Assembly: GCF_039535475.1 (NCBI RefSeq)
Contig: NZ_BAAAXG010000026.1
Span: forward strand, 1,736,001 to 1,800,000
Source of the DNA: Streptomyces showdoensis
GTDB lineage: Bacteria; Actinomycetota; Actinomycetes; Streptomycetales; Streptomycetaceae
Length of the DNA: 64,000 nt
Reading direction: 5' to 3'
In this document: in pieces, positions 55,023 through 63,164 of the stretch
Layout: every line of letters begins with the position of its first letter
Position numbering within the stretch: the stretch's first letter is position 1
Position numbers and translations under genes: made by a program
The notes under the pieces: model-generated
Seen by the model: the letters and a program-made list of their open reading frames with translations, nothing else
Database searches by the model: none
What the model was told of the DNA's origin: nothing

Positions 55023-55460
55023 TCAGTGGCGCAGCGCCTGCTGGATCTCGGCCTTCGTGTCGCCCGAGAGGCTCCGGTTGCTGCGGGCCGTGCCGGACTT
55101 GGACTTCCCGGCCTCGACGCCGTCGATGTTCAGGACGACCGCGTCGAGCAGATTGCCGTCGGTGTCGCGGAAGTTGACCCAGACCGTGTAGTCGGCGGTC
55201 TTGTCCTTGGGGTTGGTCGCGGTGATCTCGGCGACCGTCCGGTCCCCGTCCACGGACGTCGGACCCGCCGTGACGTCGCCGGTCGCGTTCACCCCGTCCT
55301 TGACCTCGTCCATCTTCTGCTGGGCGGCGGAGGCGACCGCCGCCGTGGCGGAGGAGACGATGCCGCCGGCCGCCTCCTTGGCCTGGTCGCAGCCGGTGGC
55401 GGCCAGGGAGAGACCGAGGAGCAGCGCGAGCGTGCCCGCGGTGGCGCGTGCCCGGTTCAC
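55023..55460 (-). CDS. Small lipoprotein of an envelope operon
   Basis: GTG 55460 overlaps the stop of the DUF7144 gene (GTGA). The 145-residue product has lipobox LAATGC after a 23-residue leader and a helical stretch (DQAKEAAGGIVSSATAAVASAAQQKMDEV). The C-terminal part is beta-rich (TVWVNFRDTDGNLLDAVVLNI) and may be an Ig-like fold. Function unknown; coupled to a four-helix membrane protein. Confidence 0.88.
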   Translation of the reverse strand: MNRARATAGTLALLLGLSLAATGCDQAKEAAGGIVSSATAAVASAAQQKMDEVKDGVNATGDVTAGPTSVDGDRTVAEITATNPKDKTADYTVWVNFRDTDGNLLDAVVLNIDGVEAGKSKSGTARSNRSLSGDTKAEIQQALRH

Positions 55461-55888
55461 GGGCGCCCGCCGCCGTAGGCGTCGTCCGTGGCCAGCGCCC
55501 AGATGATGAAGATCGAGACGGCCATGGAGAACAGCGCCCACCACGGCTGGTAGGGCAGGAACAGGAACTGGGCGATGACGTTCAGGGAGGCGAGCGCGAT
55601 ACCGGCGACCCGGCCCCACTCGGCGCCCTTGAGGATGCCGTAGCCCGCGATGGCGACGACGATGCCGAGGATGAGGTGGATCCAGCCCCACGTCGTCAGG
55701 TTGAACTTGAAGACGTAGTCGCCGACCCGGGTGTAGACGTCGTCCTCGGCGATGCCGGCGATGCCCTGGAAGACGTCCATGATGCCGGTGACCAGCATGA
55801 GGACACCGGCGAAGAGGGTGCCTCCGGCGGCCCAGCCGCCGCCGGCGCCCGAGGTCTTGTTCTGCGGTGGTGCGGTGTTCTGGCTCAT
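55457..55888 (-). CDS. DUF7144-type four-helix membrane protein
   Basis: ATG 55888 gives 143 residues with four membrane helices: WAAGGTLFAGVLMLVTGIMD, WGWIHLILGIVVAIAGYGIL, VAGIALASLNVIAQFLFLPY and ALFSMAVSIFIIWALA. The pattern is that of the actinobacterial DUF7144 family, function unknown. It is the first gene of a pair with the lipoprotein gene. Confidence 0.9.
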   Translation of the reverse strand: MSQNTAPPQNKTSGAGGGWAAGGTLFAGVLMLVTGIMDVFQGIAGIAEDDVYTRVGDYVFKFNLTTWGWIHLILGIVVAIAGYGILKGAEWGRVAGIALASLNVIAQFLFLPYQPWWALFSMAVSIFIIWALATDDAYGGGRP

Positions 55889-55990
55889 GGACCCATCGTC
55901 GGAGCGCCCGCCCTCCCGCGAACCTTCAGTTGAGCCGTTCGGGTGAGGGCGACGCCCGCGGCGGTCGGCTCCGGCCGGCACTTGCCCCTC

Positions 55991-56019
55991 ATATCCTGGA
56001 TGATTAATATCCAGGATAT
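55991..56019. promoter_or_regulatory. 29-bp dyad over the Rrf2 start (candidate operator)
   Basis: ATATCCTGGAT and ATCCAGGATAT are perfect 11-base arms separated by 7 bases. The second arm overlaps the ATG of the Rrf2 gene, so autorepression is the simple reading. Confidence 0.82.
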
Positions 56020-56494
56020 GAGGATGAACGAGGGCGTCGAGTGGGCGCTGCACAGCTGCCTCAACCTCGCCTGGATCGGCGGGGACCGGGCGGTCACGGC
56101 GGCGCGGCTCGCCGCGTACCACGAGCTGCCCGCGGCCTATCTGAACAAGCAGCTCCAGGCGCTCGTCCGGGCCGGCATCCTCGGCTCGGTCTCCGGCCCC
56201 AAGGGCGGCTTCCGGCTGGCCAGGTCGCTGGACCGGATCACCCTCATGGACGTGGTGACGGCGATCGAGGGCCCCGACGAGGCCTTCCGCTGCACCGAGA
56301 TCCGCGGCCAGGGACCGGGTGCCGCCGGCCCGCCCTCCGCCGAGTGCGCCATCGCGGGCGCGATGGGCCGGGCCGAGCTGGCCTGGCGGCGGGAGCTGGC
56401 CGGCCGGACCCTCGACGACGTCAGGCTCCAGGCGGAACGGCAGGCGCCGGGGGCCCCGGACCGGATCCGCCGCTGGCTCGCGACCGCGGGCTGA
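56018..56494 (+). CDS. Rrf2 family transcriptional regulator
   Basis: ATG 56018 (or 56024) gives about 158 residues starting MRMNEGVEWALHSCLNLAW. The Rrf2 winged helix follows: LAAYHELPAAYLNKQLQALVRAGILGSVSGPKGGFRLARS and LMDVVTAIEG. Only two nearby Cys (FRCTE and AECAIAG) are present, one short of the three-Cys Fe-S set of IscR/NsrR, so ligation would need another residue. A dyad over its start suggests autoregulation, and a similar word sits before the RidA gene. Confidence 0.88.
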   Translation: MRMNEGVEWALHSCLNLAWIGGDRAVTAARLAAYHELPAAYLNKQLQALVRAGILGSVSGPKGGFRLARSLDRITLMDVVTAIEGPDEAFRCTEIRGQGPGAAGPPSAECAIAGAMGRAELAWRRELAGRTLDDVRLQAERQAPGAPDRIRRWLATAG

Positions 56495-56621
56495 GCGGGA
56501 CCGCGCGGGCGGGTGCCGGGTACCTCCGCACGACCGCGGACCAAGACTCCGGAGGTCGGTACCCGAAGGTCGGCACCCGGGCATCGGAACTTCGGACGTC
56601 GGCACTCCGGACACCAGGATT

Positions 56622-56640
56622 CTGGACATCGAATGTCCAG
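56622..56640. promoter_or_regulatory. Inverted repeat upstream of the RidA gene
   Basis: CTGGACAT and ATGTCCAG are perfect arms around CGA, ending 22 bases before the RidA start. Just upstream, CCAGGAT at 56614-56620 matches part of the Rrf2 dyad arm, so the Rrf2 protein may bind here too. Confidence 0.6.
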
Positions 56641-56661
56641 CCAACGGGAGGAAGTCATCTC

Positions 56662-57093
56662 ATGAGCGCGACCCACGACCAGCGCACGATCACCAACCCC
56701 GCCACCCTCCACGACCCGGCCCCCTTCGGCTACAGCCACGCGGCCTCCGCCCCCGGCGAACTCGTCTTCATCGGCGGGCAGTACGCCTCCGACGCCACCG
56801 GCTCCCCGCTGCACGCCGAGGACTTCGCCGCCCAGGTCGAGCTGGCCTTCACCAACCTGCGGCTCGCGCTGGAGGGCGTAGGCCTCGGCTTCGAGCACGT
56901 CGTCCGTCTCGGCTCGTACGTCGTCGAGCACGACCTCGCCAAACTGGAGGTCCTCGGAAAGGCCCTGCACGGCGCCTTCGGCGACCGGCTGCCCGCCCAG
57001 ACCCTCAGCGGCGTCGCCTCACTCGCCCTGCCCGGGATGCTCTTCGAGATCGACGCGGTGGCGGTCCGCCCGGCGGGCCCGGTCACCGGCTGA
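56662..57093 (+). CDS. RidA family (enamine/imine deaminase) protein
   Basis: ATG 56662 after GGGAGGAAG gives 143 residues. The RidA fold is shown by SAPGELVFIGGQYASDATGS, AFTNLRLALEGVGLGFEHVVRLGSYVV and the C-terminal SLALPGMLFEIDAVAVRP. The catalytic Arg that hydrolyses imines is typically in the 'RVEV'-like strand, which I do not see clearly, so it may be a non-canonical RidA. Regulation by the upstream Rrf2 gene is likely. Confidence 0.88.
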   Translation: MSATHDQRTITNPATLHDPAPFGYSHAASAPGELVFIGGQYASDATGSPLHAEDFAAQVELAFTNLRLALEGVGLGFEHVVRLGSYVVEHDLAKLEVLGKALHGAFGDRLPAQTLSGVASLALPGMLFEIDAVAVRPAGPVTG

Positions 57094-57167
57094 TCCACTT
57101 GCGGTGCGGCGGTGGCGGGTGTGCCCTGGAGGGTGCAGGAACGGTTCCGGGGAAAGGAGCTCCTGCC

Positions 57168-57572
57168 ATGGCCGCACACGCAGCGGTACCCGCCCGGCGG
57201 CAGCTGAGCACGCACGGCTGGGGCGTGCCCGTCACGCTCGGCATCGCCTACGGTCTCTACGCCCCGGTCATCGTCCGCGACGGCGGCCCGCTGACCTGGG
57301 GCCAGCTCTGGCTCGGCCTGATCAGCGCCGTCGTCCTCGCGGTCTCGATCCACACCCTCCGCCGCTACGGCGGGCGGCTGCGGCGCGAACTGCGCGCGGT
57401 GGCCTGGGGCGCCCTCACCGGCATCGCGATCGGCTTCCTCTACAGCCTCTCCGGCGCGAGCATCTACTCGTCCTCGCTGCTCGGCCTGATCGTGGCCGCG
57501 GTGAACGGCGGCGCCGCCTTCTACCTCTTCTACACCCACGAGGACGCGGCCGGCCGCCCCGCGCCCTACTGA
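57168..57572 (+). CDS. Small four-helix membrane protein
   Basis: ATG 57168 after GGAAAGGAG gives 134 residues with four membrane segments: GWGVPVTLGIAYGLYAPVIV, GQLWLGLISAVVLAVSIHTL, AVAWGALTGIAIGFLYSL and LGLIVAAVNGGAAFYLFY. I recognise no family. It follows RidA by 75 bases and may be co-transcribed. Confidence 0.8.
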   Translation: MAAHAAVPARRQLSTHGWGVPVTLGIAYGLYAPVIVRDGGPLTWGQLWLGLISAVVLAVSIHTLRRYGGRLRRELRAVAWGALTGIAIGFLYSLSGASIYSSSLLGLIVAAVNGGAAFYLFYTHEDAAGRPAPY

Positions 57573-57647
57573 ACCCGAGCCCGCCCGGACCGGCTCCGCC
57601 GCACGGGGGAGCCGGTCTCCTGCCGGTCGTCTCCTGCCGCTCGTCTC

Positions 57648-58019
57648 CTACCGGTCGCGCGGAGTGGTCTGCTGGACCGCCCAGCGGTTGCCGTCGGGGT
57701 CGGCGAAGTACACGAAGGAGCCCCAGGGCTGGTCCTCGATCGCGCTGACCCCGACGCCCCGCGCCGACAGGTCGGCGTGTGCCTCCTCGATGTCCGTGAC
57801 GACGACCTGCAGGTTGTCGAGGGAGCCCGGGGTCATCGCGGTGACGCCCTTCCCGAAGGCGATCGAGCAGGCCGACCCGGGCGGGGTCATCTGGACGAAC
57901 CTGATCTCCTCGCTCACGGTCACGTCGTGGTCCGCGTGGAAGCCGGCCCGTTCGTAGAAGGCCTTGGCCCGGTCGATGTCGGTGACGGGAACGCCGATCA
58001 GCTCCAGCTTGATGTCCAT
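57648..58019 (-). CDS. VOC-family (glyoxalase-like) protein
   Basis: ATG 58019 gives 123 residues. The double beta-alpha-beta-beta-beta pattern of VOC proteins is seen: MDIKLELIGVPVTDIDRAKAFYERAGF, then LQVVVTDIEEAHADLSARG and SFVYFADPDGNRWAVQQ. Substrate unknown; members are glyoxalases, dioxygenases or binding proteins. Confidence 0.9.
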   Translation of the reverse strand: MDIKLELIGVPVTDIDRAKAFYERAGFHADHDVTVSEEIRFVQMTPPGSACSIAFGKGVTAMTPGSLDNLQVVVTDIEEAHADLSARGVGVSAIEDQPWGSFVYFADPDGNRWAVQQTTPRDR

Positions 58020-58066
58020 GGGGGCATCATGTGGCCGCCGGCGCCCCGCCGCATGCCGGAGGGCGC

Positions 58067-58510
58067 CTACTCCTCGCCCGGGATCTCCCCGCGGACGACC
58101 ACCACCGGGCAGGGCGCGTGCTGGGTGACGTGGGAGGAGACGGAGCCCAGGACGGCCGCCTTGAAGCCGCTGTAGCCGCGGTCGCCGACCACGAGCAGCG
58201 ACGCGCCCTCGGCCTGGTCGATGAGTGCCTGGGCCGCGTTGCCGCTCACGATGGTGCGGGTGGCCGCGGCGGCGGTGTCGGGGGCGAGGCCCTTGGCGAG
58301 GGACTCGTCGAGGATCTGCTTGGCCAGCCGTTCCGGGTCGAACTCGGGCGGGACGCCCGGCATGAGGGTGGCCCAGGAGGCCGGGTACTCCCAGCTGATC
58401 ACCGTCTGGAGCGAGTCCCCGGTCAGGGCGGCCTGGGCCGCCGCCCACCTGAGTGCCCTCAGGGACGGCGCCGAGCCGTCCACGCCCACCACGATCCTGC
58501 CGCCGGCCAT
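58067..58510 (-). CDS. Universal stress protein (UspA family)
   Basis: The 147-residue product has RIVVGVDGSAPSLRALRWAAAQA at the N-terminus and the ATP-binding motif SLLVVGDRGYSGFKAAVLGSVSSHVTQHAPCPVVVVR (G-2x-G-9x-G(S/T)) at the C-terminus. It is a cytosolic ATP-binding stress protein, of the kind often under DosR-type control. Confidence 0.94.
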   Translation of the reverse strand: MAGGRIVVGVDGSAPSLRALRWAAAQAALTGDSLQTVISWEYPASWATLMPGVPPEFDPERLAKQILDESLAKGLAPDTAAAATRTIVSGNAAQALIDQAEGASLLVVGDRGYSGFKAAVLGSVSSHVTQHAPCPVVVVRGEIPGEE

Positions 58511-58585
58511 GACCGACCTCCGTTTCGCTGGTTTCGCTGTCGGGAGGCCCCGTGCGGAGGCCTCCCGACCAACGTAACAAACGGA

Positions 58586-59209
58586 TCAATCCAGTCGCAG
58601 ATCGGCCAATTGCTTCTCGAAGGGGACGATCTCGTCCTCGACGGTGTTCCGGGCGGGCCGGGCCGCCACGGTGTCCGCGAACTCGTACCCGGCCCGGGTG
58701 ATCCGGGCCGGCAGCCCCTCGGTGTACTCGTCGCCGCCGGAACCCCAGTCCTCCGAGGCGGCGTAGACGCCGGTCGGGACGACGAGGGCCCGCAGGTAGG
58801 CGAAGAGCGGGCGCAGGGCGTGGTCGAGGACGAGGGAGTGGCGGGCGGTGCCGCCGGTGGCGCCGAGCAGGACGGGCACGCCGGTGAGGGCGGCCGGGTC
58901 GATCAGGTCGAAGAAGGACTTGAAGAGCCCGCTGTAGGAGGCGGTGAAGACGGGGGTGACGGCGATGACGCCGTCCGCCCCGGTCACCGTGTCGATCGCG
59001 GCCTGGAGCTTCTCGGACGGGAAGCCCGTGACGAAGTTCTTCGCGATGTCGACGGCGAGGTCGCGGAGTTCGACGACCTCCACGTCGACGGCGTACTCCT
59101 GCTCGGCCAGCCGGTAGCGGGCCGACTGGAGCAGCCGGTCGGCGAGCAGCCGGGTGGAGGAGGGCGCGCTGAGTCCGGCGGAGACCGCGACCAGCTTCAA
59201 CGTCTGCAT
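58586..59209 (-). CDS. NADPH-dependent FMN reductase (CE1759-like)
   Basis: ATG 59209, with AGGAGGT upstream, gives 207 residues. The flavodoxin-like FMN reductase fold is shown by LVAVSAGLSAPSSTRLLADRL, VIAVTPVFTASYSGLFKSFFDL and GVPVLLGATGGTARHSLVLDH. It follows the LLM monooxygenase gene by 4 bases and should supply it with reduced flavin. Confidence 0.93.
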   Translation of the reverse strand: MQTLKLVAVSAGLSAPSSTRLLADRLLQSARYRLAEQEYAVDVEVVELRDLAVDIAKNFVTGFPSEKLQAAIDTVTGADGVIAVTPVFTASYSGLFKSFFDLIDPAALTGVPVLLGATGGTARHSLVLDHALRPLFAYLRALVVPTGVYAASEDWGSGGDEYTEGLPARITRAGYEFADTVAARPARNTVEDEIVPFEKQLADLRLD

Positions 59210-59213
59210 GACC

Positions 59214-60293
59214 TCAGACCTCCTGCTTCTGCTGTACGGCGGGGTGGAGCGGGGCGGTGGCGGGGACGTCGGCCGGGCGCAGGTTCGCGAACTCCTTGCG
59301 GAGCACCGGGACGACCTCCTCGCCGAGGATGTCGAGCTGTTCCAGGACCGTCTTCAGGGGCAGACCGGCGTGGTCGACCAGGAAGAGCTGGCGCTGGTAG
59401 TCGCCGACGTAGTCGCGGAAGGACAGGGTGCGCTCGATGACCTCCTGCGGCGAGCCGACGGTGAGCGGGGTCTCGCGGCTGAACTCCTCCAGGGAGGGGC
59501 CGTGGCCGTAGACCGGCGCGTTGTCGAAGTACGGGCGGAACTCCCGTACGGCGTCCTGGGAGTTCTTCCTCATGAAGACCTGGCCGCCGAGGCCGACGAT
59601 GGCCTGCTCGGGGGTGCCGTGGCCGTAGTGGGCGTACCGCTGCCGGTAGAGCCGGACCATCTTCTCGGTGTGCTGCTTGGGCCAGAAGATGTGGTTGGCG
59701 AAGAAGCCGTCGCCGTAGTACGCGGCCTGCTCGGCGATCTCGGGCGAGCGGATGGAGCCGTGCCAGACGAACGGCGGGACGCCGTCCAGCGGGCGCGGGG
59801 TGGCCGTGAAGCCCTGGAGCGCGGTGCGGAACTTGCCCTCCCAGTCGACGACGTCCTCCCTCCACAGCTTGTGGAGGAGCGCGTAGTTCTCTATCGCGAG
59901 CGGGATGCCCTGGCGGATGTCCTGCCCGAACCACGGGTAGACCGGGCCGGTGTTGCCGCGGCCCATCATCAGGTCGACGCGGCCGTCGGCGAGGTGCTGG
60001 AGGGTGGCGTAGTCCTCGGCGATCTTCACCGGGTCGTTGGTGGTGATGAGGGTCGTGGAGGTGGAGAGGATCAGGTTCTCCGTGCGGGCCGCGATGTGCC
60101 CGAGGAGCGTCGTCGGGGAGGACGGGACGAACGGCGGGTTGTGGTGCTCGCCGGTCGCGAAGACGTCCAGGCCGACCTCCTCGGCCTTGAGCGCGATGGC
60201 GACGGTGTTCTTGATCCGCTCGTGCTCGGTGGGGGTACGGCCGGTGGTGGGGTCGGTCGTCACGTCGCCGACGGTGAAGATCCCGAACTGCAT
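59214..60293 (-). CDS. LLM-class flavin-dependent monooxygenase (CE1758-like)
   Basis: ATG 60293, with AGAGGTG six bases upstream, gives 359 residues; GTG 60302 is an alternative. The luciferase-like pattern is seen: MQFGIFTVGDVTTDPTTGRTPTEHER, LDVFATGEHHNPPFVPSSPTTLLGHIAARTENL and DLMMGRGNTGPVYPWFGQD. These enzymes use reduced FMN and O2. The adjoining FMN reductase forms a two-component system; the substrate is unknown. A MarR-like dyad lies upstream. Confidence 0.92.
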   Translation of the reverse strand: MQFGIFTVGDVTTDPTTGRTPTEHERIKNTVAIALKAEEVGLDVFATGEHHNPPFVPSSPTTLLGHIAARTENLILSTSTTLITTNDPVKIAEDYATLQHLADGRVDLMMGRGNTGPVYPWFGQDIRQGIPLAIENYALLHKLWREDVVDWEGKFRTALQGFTATPRPLDGVPPFVWHGSIRSPEIAEQAAYYGDGFFANHIFWPKQHTEKMVRLYRQRYAHYGHGTPEQAIVGLGGQVFMRKNSQDAVREFRPYFDNAPVYGHGPSLEEFSRETPLTVGSPQEVIERTLSFRDYVGDYQRQLFLVDHAGLPLKTVLEQLDILGEEVVPVLRKEFANLRPADVPATAPLHPAVQQKQEV

Positions 60294-60335
60294 CGTGCTC
60301 ACCTCTCGCGTTTCCCGGTGGCGTTCCCACCGAGT

Positions 60336-60351
60336 GGTTGAATCTTAAACC
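60336..60351. promoter_or_regulatory. Imperfect palindrome GGTTNAANNTTNAACC (candidate operator)
   Basis: GGTTGAATCTTAAACC is symmetric except for two central positions and one outer pair. It lies 43 bases before the monooxygenase start and resembles MarR-type sites. Confidence 0.55.
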
Positions 60352-60407
60352 ATCACGTCCAACGGTGCACCCCACCCCGGTATTCCCGGGCCCTTAGGCT
60401 GGAGGGC

Positions 60408-60548
60408 ATGGCCGAGGACACGACCGACAACGAGCGCTGGAAGGAGCGGGGCGTGATGCTCCGCGTCTTCGTGTACGTCTTCGCGACGCACGCCTTCGCG
60501 GGCTTCGTGTGGCTGCTCTTCTACGTCGGGCAGAACGCCGGGAAGTGA
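60408..60548 (+). CDS. DUF6126-like small membrane peptide
   Basis: ATG 60408 after GGAGGG gives 46 residues: a charged N-terminus (MAEDTTDNERWKERG) and one membrane helix (LRVFVYVFATHAFAGFVWLLF). It matches the DUF6126 layout, a Streptomyces family of unknown function. Confidence 0.8.
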   Translation: MAEDTTDNERWKERGVMLRVFVYVFATHAFAGFVWLLFYVGQNAGK

Positions 60549-60591
60549 CCGCGGGGCGGGGCCCCGGGTGCGCTCACGTAGAGTCCCGGGC

Positions 60592-62046
60592 GTGAACGCT
60601 GCGATATCGGTGGACGGCCTGGTGGACGGCCCGGCTGGTGGCCCGGTGGACGGCCCGGCCGACGGTCCGGTGGACGCCCGGGTGGGTGGCCCGGACGCCC
60701 GACCCGGAGACGGCGCGGACGCCGGACCCGGAGACGGCGCGGACGCCGGACCCGGAGACGGCCCGGACGCCCGACCCGAAGACGGCCCGGACGCCCGACC
60801 CGAAGACGGCCCGGACGCCGGACCCGGAGACGGCTCGGCGGGCGTGTCGGTCGTCGGGATCGGCGCGGACGGCTGGGACGGACTCCCCGAGGCCTCCCGC
60901 CGGACCCTGCGCGCCGCCGAGGTGCTGATCGGCGGCCCCCGCCAGCTCGACCTGCTGCCCGCCGCCGACTGCCCCGGCGCCCGCGTCGCCTGGCCCACCC
61001 CGCTGCTGCCCGCCGTGCCGGGCCTGCTCGGCGCCCACGAGGGACGCCGCGTCGCGGTCCTGGCCAGCGGTGACCCCATGTTCTACGGGATCGGCCGCAC
61101 CCTCGCCGGGATCCTCGGCCCGGACCGGCTGCGGGTCCTGCCGCACCCGTCCTCCGTCTCGTACGCCTGCGCCCGGCTCGGCTGGCCCCTGGAGGCCACC
61201 GAGACGGTCTCCCTCGTCGCCCGGCCGCTCGACGCCCTCACCGCCCGGCTGCACGACGGCCGCCGCCTGCTGCTGCTCGGCGAGGGCGCCGACAGCCCGG
61301 CGCGGGTCGCCGCCCTGCTGCGCGAACGCGGCTGGGGCGGCACCCGGATCCGGGTGCTCGAACAGCTCGGCTCCCCCCGCGAGGCGCTCCTCGACGGCAC
61401 CGCCGCCGACTGGCCGCACGCGAGCGCCGACCCGCTCCACGTGCTCGCCCTCGACTGCGTGCGCGACCCGGAGACGCTCCGGCTCGGGGTCACCCCCGGC
61501 CTGCCCGACGAGGCGTACGAGCACGACGGCCAGCTCACCAAGCGGTACGTCCGCGCCGCCACGCTCGCCGCGCTGGCGCCCGCCCCGGGCGAACTGCTCT
61601 GGGACATCGGCGGCGGCTCCGGCTCCATCGGCATCGAATGGCTGCGGGCCCACCGCGACTGCCGGGCCGTCGCCGTGGAGCGGTCCGCCGAGCGCGCGGC
61701 CCGCATCGCGCGCAACGCGGCCGCCCTCGGCGTGCCCGGCCTGCGGGTGGTGACGGCCGCGGCCCCGGCCGGCCTCGCGGAGCTCCCCGCCCCCGACGCG
61801 ATCTTCATCGGCGGCGGCCTGACCGCCCCCGGCCTGCTCGACGCCTGCTGGGACGCGCTCCCCGAGGGCGGACGGCTCGTCGCCAACACGGTGACGCTGG
61901 AGTCCGAGGCGCTGCTCGCCGAGCGCTACCGCCGCCACGGCGGCGAACTGATCCGGCTCGCGGTCGCCGCCGCCGTGCCGGTGGGCGGCTTCACCGGCTG
62001 GCGCCAGGCGATGCCGGTCACGCAATGGTCCGTAACGAAGGGTTGA
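60592..62046 (+). CDS. cobL: Precorrin-6Y C5,15-methyltransferase (CbiE-CbiT fusion)
   Basis: GTG 60592 gives 484 residues. The first 85 are a low-complexity Asp/Gly/Pro/Ala tract coded by 24-base repeats and absent from usual CobL. The CbiE part starts [22 protein letters not shown] and continues [11 protein letters not shown] and [13 protein letters not shown]. The CbiT part has the SAM site [20 protein letters not shown] and [15 protein letters not shown]. It methylates C5 and C15 and decarboxylates C12 in cobalamin ring synthesis. A start within the repeats or at GTG 60847 is possible. Confidence 0.93.
   Translation: MNAAISVDGLVDGPAGGPVDGPADGPVDARVGGPDARPGDGADAGPGDGADAGPGDGPDARPEDGPDARPEDGPDAGPGDGSAGVSVVGIGADGWDGLPEASRRTLRAAEVLIGGPRQLDLLPAADCPGARVAWPTPLLPAVPGLLGAHEGRRVAVLASGDPMFYGIGRTLAGILGPDRLRVLPHPSSVSYACARLGWPLEATETVSLVARPLDALTARLHDGRRLLLLGEGADSPARVAALLRERGWGGTRIRVLEQLGSPREALLDGTAADWPHASADPLHVLALDCVRDPETLRLGVTPGLPDEAYEHDGQLTKRYVRAATLAALAPAPGELLWDIGGGSGSIGIEWLRAHRDCRAVAVERSAERAARIARNAAALGVPGLRVVTAAAPAGLAELPAPDAIFIGGGLTAPGLLDACWDALPEGGRLVANTVTLESEALLAERYRRHGGELIRLAVAAAVPVGGFTGWRQAMPVTQWSVTKG
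60694..60837 (+). repeat. Six 24-bp tandem repeats in the cobL 5' end
   Basis: Six consecutive 24-base units of the form GACGCCSGACCCGRAGACGG encode DA(R/G)P(G/E)DG(A/P/S). Variation is confined to a few positions, showing recent expansion without frame loss. Confidence 0.9.
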
Positions 62047-62054
62047 ACACCGAC

Positions 62055-62804
62055 ATGACCGTCTACTTCATCGGCGCGGGCCCCGGAGCGGCCGACCTCA
62101 TCACCGTGCGCGGCGCGCGGACCCTGGCGAAGTGCGGGGTCTGCCTCTACGCCGGCTCGCTCGTCCCCACCGAGCTGCTCGCCGAGTGCCCGCCGGAGGC
62201 GAAGCTGGTCGACACGGCCCGCATGGACCTGGACCAGATCGTCGCCGAGATCGCCGCCGCGCACGAGGCCGGCCAGGACGTGGCCCGGCTGCACTCCGGC
62301 GACCCGTCCGTCTTCAGCGCCATGGCCGAGCAGATGCGCCGCCTGGACGCGGCGGGCATCCCCTACGAGGTCGTGCCGGGCGTCCCGGCCTTCGCGGCGG
62401 CCGCCGCGGCCCTGAAGCGGGAGCTCACGGTCCCGACCGTCGGCCAGACCGTCATCCTCACGCGCATCGCCCAGCAGGCCACCCCCATGCCGGAGGGCGA
62501 GGACCTGGCGACCCTCGGCCGCAGCGGCGCGCTCCTGGTCCTGCACCTGGCCGCGCGCTACGCCGACCGGATCGTCGCCGAGCTCGTCCCGCACTACGGC
62601 CAGGACTGCCCGGCCGCCGTCGTCGCGATGGCCAGCCGCCCGGACGAGGTCGTCCTGCGCGGCACCCTGGCGGACATCGCGGACCAGCTGAAGGCCTCGG
62701 GCATCACCAAGACCGCCGTGATCATCGTGGGCCGCACCCTGGCCGCCTCGGAGTTCCGCGACAGCCACCTGTACGACCCGGCCCGGGACCGCCACACCTG
62801 CTGA
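62055..62804 (+). CDS. cobM: Precorrin-4 C11-methyltransferase
   Basis: ATG 62055, 8 bases after the cobL stop, gives 249 residues. Tetrapyrrole methylase motifs are clear: [38 protein letters not shown] and [19 protein letters not shown], with [19 protein letters not shown]. It methylates C11 of precorrin-4 and is in one operon with cobL. Confidence 0.96.
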   Translation: MTVYFIGAGPGAADLITVRGARTLAKCGVCLYAGSLVPTELLAECPPEAKLVDTARMDLDQIVAEIAAAHEAGQDVARLHSGDPSVFSAMAEQMRRLDAAGIPYEVVPGVPAFAAAAAALKRELTVPTVGQTVILTRIAQQATPMPEGEDLATLGRSGALLVLHLAARYADRIVAELVPHYGQDCPAAVVAMASRPDEVVLRGTLADIADQLKASGITKTAVIIVGRTLAASEFRDSHLYDPARDRHTC

Positions 62805-62831
62805 GCGGCCCCGGGGCCACCGGCAGCGGCC

Positions 62832-62906
62832 TCAGGTGTTGGGCCGCTTGCCGTGGTTCGCGCCCTTCTTCTTCCGCGCCCGGCGCTTGTTGCCTCGCTT
62901 CGACAT
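62832..62906 (-). CDS. bL37-like 24-residue ribosomal protein
   Basis: ATG 62906 after GGGAGGAA gives MSKRGNKRRARKKKGANHGK and a short end RPNT. This very basic peptide with the NHGKRPN ending is like bL37, a small protein bound to the large subunit in actinobacteria. It is too short for gene-finding cutoffs and lies between convergent cobM and cbiD. Start, ribosome site and stop are all intact. Confidence 0.88.
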   Translation of the reverse strand: MSKRGNKRRARKKKGANHGKRPNT

Positions 62907-63164
62907 GGCGTTCCTCCCGGTCTGGTGGGGATTCTGCGGGGGTTTGCCCTGGTAAGCCTAGGTTCGGGGGGAGGGGGGCGCACGTCGGCTGTCGGGGCGA
63001 TGCTCGACGCCGTGCCGAGCCCGGAGCGGGAAGGCCGTTGCCACTCCTCAGGCGGAGACCCTCCAGCCGGACCCGGTAGAGGCCGAGGCCCCCGCCCCCC
63101 TGCGCGGGTGGGCCCAGTCCTGGGCGGACGACATCGGCGAGCGGCTGCTGGAGGGCGGCGGCCC

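Noticed and set aside
60694..60837. CRISPR array
   Set aside because: The units are adjacent with no unique spacers and keep the reading frame, so they are coding minisatellites.
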